Of a stretch of DNA of 64,000 nucleotides, positions 62,047-64,000 are shown piece after piece. Below the pieces are notes generated by a model, which worked only from the letters and a program-made list of their open reading frames with translations, did not search any database and was not told the origin of the DNA. The stretch's first letter is position 1, and each line of letters begins with the position of its first letter. Made by a program: the position numbers and the translations under genes. The stretch is from Lentzea sp. NBRC 102530 (GTDB taxonomy: Bacteria; Actinomycetota; Actinomycetes; Mycobacteriales; Pseudonocardiaceae). The stretch spans positions 558,001 to 622,000 of the forward strand of contig NZ_BSTF01000003.1 in NCBI RefSeq assembly GCF_030269365.1. The letters run 5' to 3'.

Positions 62047-62732
62047 GCGTGCGCGGCCTGCACAAGGCTTTCGGCGCACGGACGGTGCTCGACGGCATCG
62101 ACCTGGAGGTCGAGCCCGGCGAGTTCGTGGCGTTGCTCGGCCGCAGCGGCTGCGGCAAGTCGACGCTGCTGCGGATCCTCGCGGGCCTCGACCGGGACGT
62201 CGAGGGCACGGCCCAGGTCCCCGGCACGGTGTCGATCGCGTTCCAGCAGCCCCGGTTGCTGCCGTGGCGCAAGGTCTGGAAGAACATCTCGCTCGGCCTG
62301 CACAGGCCGGACGGCCGGGCGGTCGCCCTGAAGGCGCTGGAAGAGGTGCGGCTCACCGATCACGCCGACGCGTGGCCGCTCACGTTGTCCGGCGGTGAGG
62401 CGCAACGGGTCTCGCTCGCCCGCGCACTGGTCCGCGAGCCGGACGTGCTGCTGCTGGACGAACCGTTCGGCGCGCTCGACGCGTTGACCAGGCTCGCCAT
62501 GCACCACCTGGTGGAAGACCTGTGGGCGCGGCACAAGCCCGCCGTCCTGCTCGTCACGCACGACGTCGACGAGGCGTTGCTGCTGGCCGACCGGATCCTC
62601 GTGCTCGACGAGGGCCGGATCGTCGCCACGCACCACGTCGACCAGCCCCGCCCGCGCCGCCGGGCCTCCGTTGTGGAGCAACGCGTCCGCGTGCTCGCCG
62701 ACCTGGGAGTCGAAGTTGAAGAAGCCGCATAA
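62031..62732 (+). CDS. ssuB: ABC transporter ATP-binding protein, SsuB type
   Basis: 233 aa from ATG 62031, overlapping the permease by 16 bp. Walker A LLGRSGCGKSTLLRILAGLD, Q-loop SIAFQQPRLLPWRKVWKNIS, signature LTLSGGEAQRVSLARALVRE, Walker B DVLLLDEPFGALDALTRLAM and switch His in LLVTHDVDEALLLADRI. Energises the SsuC permease. Confidence 0.92.
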   Translation: MAKAVSVRGLHKAFGARTVLDGIDLEVEPGEFVALLGRSGCGKSTLLRILAGLDRDVEGTAQVPGTVSIAFQQPRLLPWRKVWKNISLGLHRPDGRAVALKALEEVRLTDHADAWPLTLSGGEAQRVSLARALVREPDVLLLDEPFGALDALTRLAMHHLVEDLWARHKPAVLLVTHDVDEALLLADRILVLDEGRIVATHHVDQPRPRRRASVVEQRVRVLADLGVEVEEAA

Positions 62733-63690
62733 CAGGAGCTGGCTCGGCCTGCTGGCCGCGATCCTCTTCACGACCGGGTGCTCGACGGCCACGCAGTCGC
62801 AGGACACCCCGCCCGGTGACGTCGTGCTCAAGGTCGGCGACCAGAAGGGCGGCGCGAAGGCGGTGCTCACCGCCGCCGGGCTCCTGAACGACTTCCCGTA
62901 CAAGATCGAGTGGGCGACGTTCACCTCCGGCCCGCCCCTGCTGGAGGCCGCGTCCGCGGGGGCGATCGACCTCGGCGGGGTCGGTAACACACCGCCGATC
63001 TTCGCCGCCGCAGCGAACGCCAGGATCGCCGCGGTCGGTGCCTCCAAGGGACAGGTCGAGGCCGACGCGATCCTCGTGCCGGAGAACTCGCCACTGCGGG
63101 CGGTCACCGACCTGAAGGGCAAGAACATCGCGGTGGCCAAGGGGAGTTCGGCGCACGGCCAGGTCCTGCTGACGTTGCGTGAGGCCGGCCTCACGACCAA
63201 GGACGTCACGCTGAACTTCCTCCAGCCGGCCGACGCTTACGGCGCGTTCACCCAGGGCAAGGTCGACGCCTGGGCCGTCTGGGACCCGTACACCGCGCAG
63301 GCGCAGCAGGAGGCCAAGGCCCGCGTGCTGACCACCGGCGAGGGCAAGTCCAACGGTTACGGCTTCCAGGTCGCGGGCCGCAAGGCGTTGGACGACAAGG
63401 GGAAGAACCCGGCGATCAAGGAGTACCTGATCCGGTACTACAAGGCGCAGAAGTGGGCCGACACGCACCGCGAGGAGTGGGCGAAGGCGTGGGCGGCGGA
63501 GACGGGACTCAAGTACGAGGTCGCGCTCGCCGCGGTGAACCGCAACGGCGACCAGAACGTGAAGATCGACGACACCCTGCTGAAGTCGCAGCAGGAGCTC
63601 GCGGACGCGTTCACCGAGGACAAGACGTTGCCCGGCAAGGTCGACTTCGCGAAGTTCGTCGACACGCGGTTCCAGGGAGATCTCTCATGA
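62716..63690 (+). CDS. ssuA: Sulfonate-binding lipoprotein, SsuA type
   Basis: 324 aa from TTG 62716 (GGGAG 8 nt upstream), overlapping ssuB by 17 bp. The lipoprotein signal KKPHNRSWLGLLAAILFTTG ends in lipobox TTGC. Binding-protein core: WATFTSGPPLLEAASAGAID, LGGVGNTPPIFAAAANARIA, VTDLKGKNIAVAKGSSAHGQ and AFTQGKVDAWAVWDPYTAQA, all typical of SsuA/TauA-like proteins. Captures aliphatic sulfonates outside the cell. Confidence 0.9.
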   Translation: MKKPHNRSWLGLLAAILFTTGCSTATQSQDTPPGDVVLKVGDQKGGAKAVLTAAGLLNDFPYKIEWATFTSGPPLLEAASAGAIDLGGVGNTPPIFAAAANARIAAVGASKGQVEADAILVPENSPLRAVTDLKGKNIAVAKGSSAHGQVLLTLREAGLTTKDVTLNFLQPADAYGAFTQGKVDAWAVWDPYTAQAQQEAKARVLTTGEGKSNGYGFQVAGRKALDDKGKNPAIKEYLIRYYKAQKWADTHREEWAKAWAAETGLKYEVALAAVNRNGDQNVKIDDTLLKSQQELADAFTEDKTLPGKVDFAKFVDTRFQGDLS

Positions 63691-64000
63691 GCATCACGCT
63701 GCACTGGTTCCTGCCGACCTCCGGTGACGGCCGCACGGTCGTGGAGCACTTCCACGCCAACCGCGCGCCCGCGGCCGGAGCCCGCCGTGAGCCGGACATC
63801 GACTACCTGGCGCAGATCGCGCGCACGGCCGAGCAGGTCGGGTTCACCGGCGTGCTCACGCCGACCGGCACGTGGTGCGAGGACGCCTGGCTGACCACGG
63901 CTGCGTTGATCGCGCAGACGAAGACGCTGAAGTTCCTGGTGGCGTTCCGGCCCGGCGTGCTCTCGCCGACGCTGGCCGCCCAGATGGCCTCGACCTACCA
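63687..64000 (+). CDS. ssuD: FMN-dependent alkanesulfonate monooxygenase, partial
   Basis: 104 codons from ATG 63687 (4-bp overlap with ssuA), cut by the window end. The N-terminus ITLHWFLPTSGDGRTVVEHF, then DIDYLAQIARTAEQVGFTGV and LTPTGTWCEDAWLTTAALIA is SsuD-like luciferase-family sequence. It oxidises imported sulfonates with FMNH2 to release sulfite. The flavin reductase partner is not seen. Confidence 0.88.
   Translation, partial: MSITLHWFLPTSGDGRTVVEHFHANRAPAAGARREPDIDYLAQIARTAEQVGFTGVLTPTGTWCEDAWLTTAALIAQTKTLKFLVAFRPGVLSPTLAAQMASTY

Overview
The window is high-GC actinobacterial chromosome with dense, short-spaced genes, many GTG starts, and an hspR-type heat-shock operon. Gene content (dcd, an EtfD-like Fe-S oxidoreductase, dnaK-grpE-dnaJ-hspR, clpB, pyrE, a SpoU methylase, cytoplasmic GH76, DedA, fba, a DUF3151 gene, purA) resembles what I remember of the Mycobacterium tuberculosis Rv0321-Rv0385 neighbourhood, in rearranged order. 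Chitin and GlcNAc genes, LAXTG sortase substrates and the general style suggest a filamentous actinomycete, probably Pseudonocardiaceae (Lentzea/Saccharothrix/Amycolatopsis-like). The genus is inference. Layout: 0-2 kb holds a roadblock protein, a DUF4388-like protein and a small membrane protein. At 2-5.6 kb are tRNA-Gly(CCC), dcd, a CDF metal transporter, a MarR regulator, an LAXTG wall protein and a holin-like membrane protein. At 5.6-10.4 kb are the etfD-like gene, an SMR efflux pump with its TetR regulator, and a DUF4097 lipoprotein. At 10.5-15.2 kb is the HspR-controlled chaperone operon with a fifth gene of unknown function. At 15.2-19.2 kb are a divergent SDR/TetR pair, a complete IS630-family element, a MITE-like element and glyA. 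At 19.3-26.2 kb are a flavohaemoglobin-like reductase, a PPOX protein, an MFS exporter whose tail encodes three phased DnaA-box matches, a VOC protein and clpB. At 26.4-34.2 kb are a tiny LAXTG peptide with a CRP-type site, an SDR, a three-gene WXG100/type VII secretion-like cassette, pyrE, spoU and GH76. At 33.4-36.6 kb is a sugar-metabolism block (isomerase, LacI, PfkB kinase, P-loop kinase). At 36.6-46.9 kb are a beta-helix protein, two DedA proteins, a GlcD oxidase, a second MITE copy, an exported amidohydrolase, and a chitin/GlcNAc set (GH18 chitinase, nagA, ROK kinase) with two DasR-like operators, then an ECF sigma factor. At 46.9-57.3 kb are small metabolic genes, fba, an HxlR/NmrA pair, DUF3151, a FUSC protein and a secreted HNH nuclease. 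At 57.3-64 kb are purA, a giant M48 membrane protease and an ssu-type sulfonate operon cut by the window end. The main links between genes are regulatory. HAIR operators tie dnaK and clpB to HspR. Dre-like palindromes tie the chitinase to the nagA/kinase pair. Palindromes lie at four divergent or leader regions. The most unusual signal is mobile DNA that targets CTAG: an IS630 element and two related-looking 118-161 bp MITE copies all sit on the TA of CTAG tetranucleotides that form, or formed, the overlapping stop codons of neighbouring genes.
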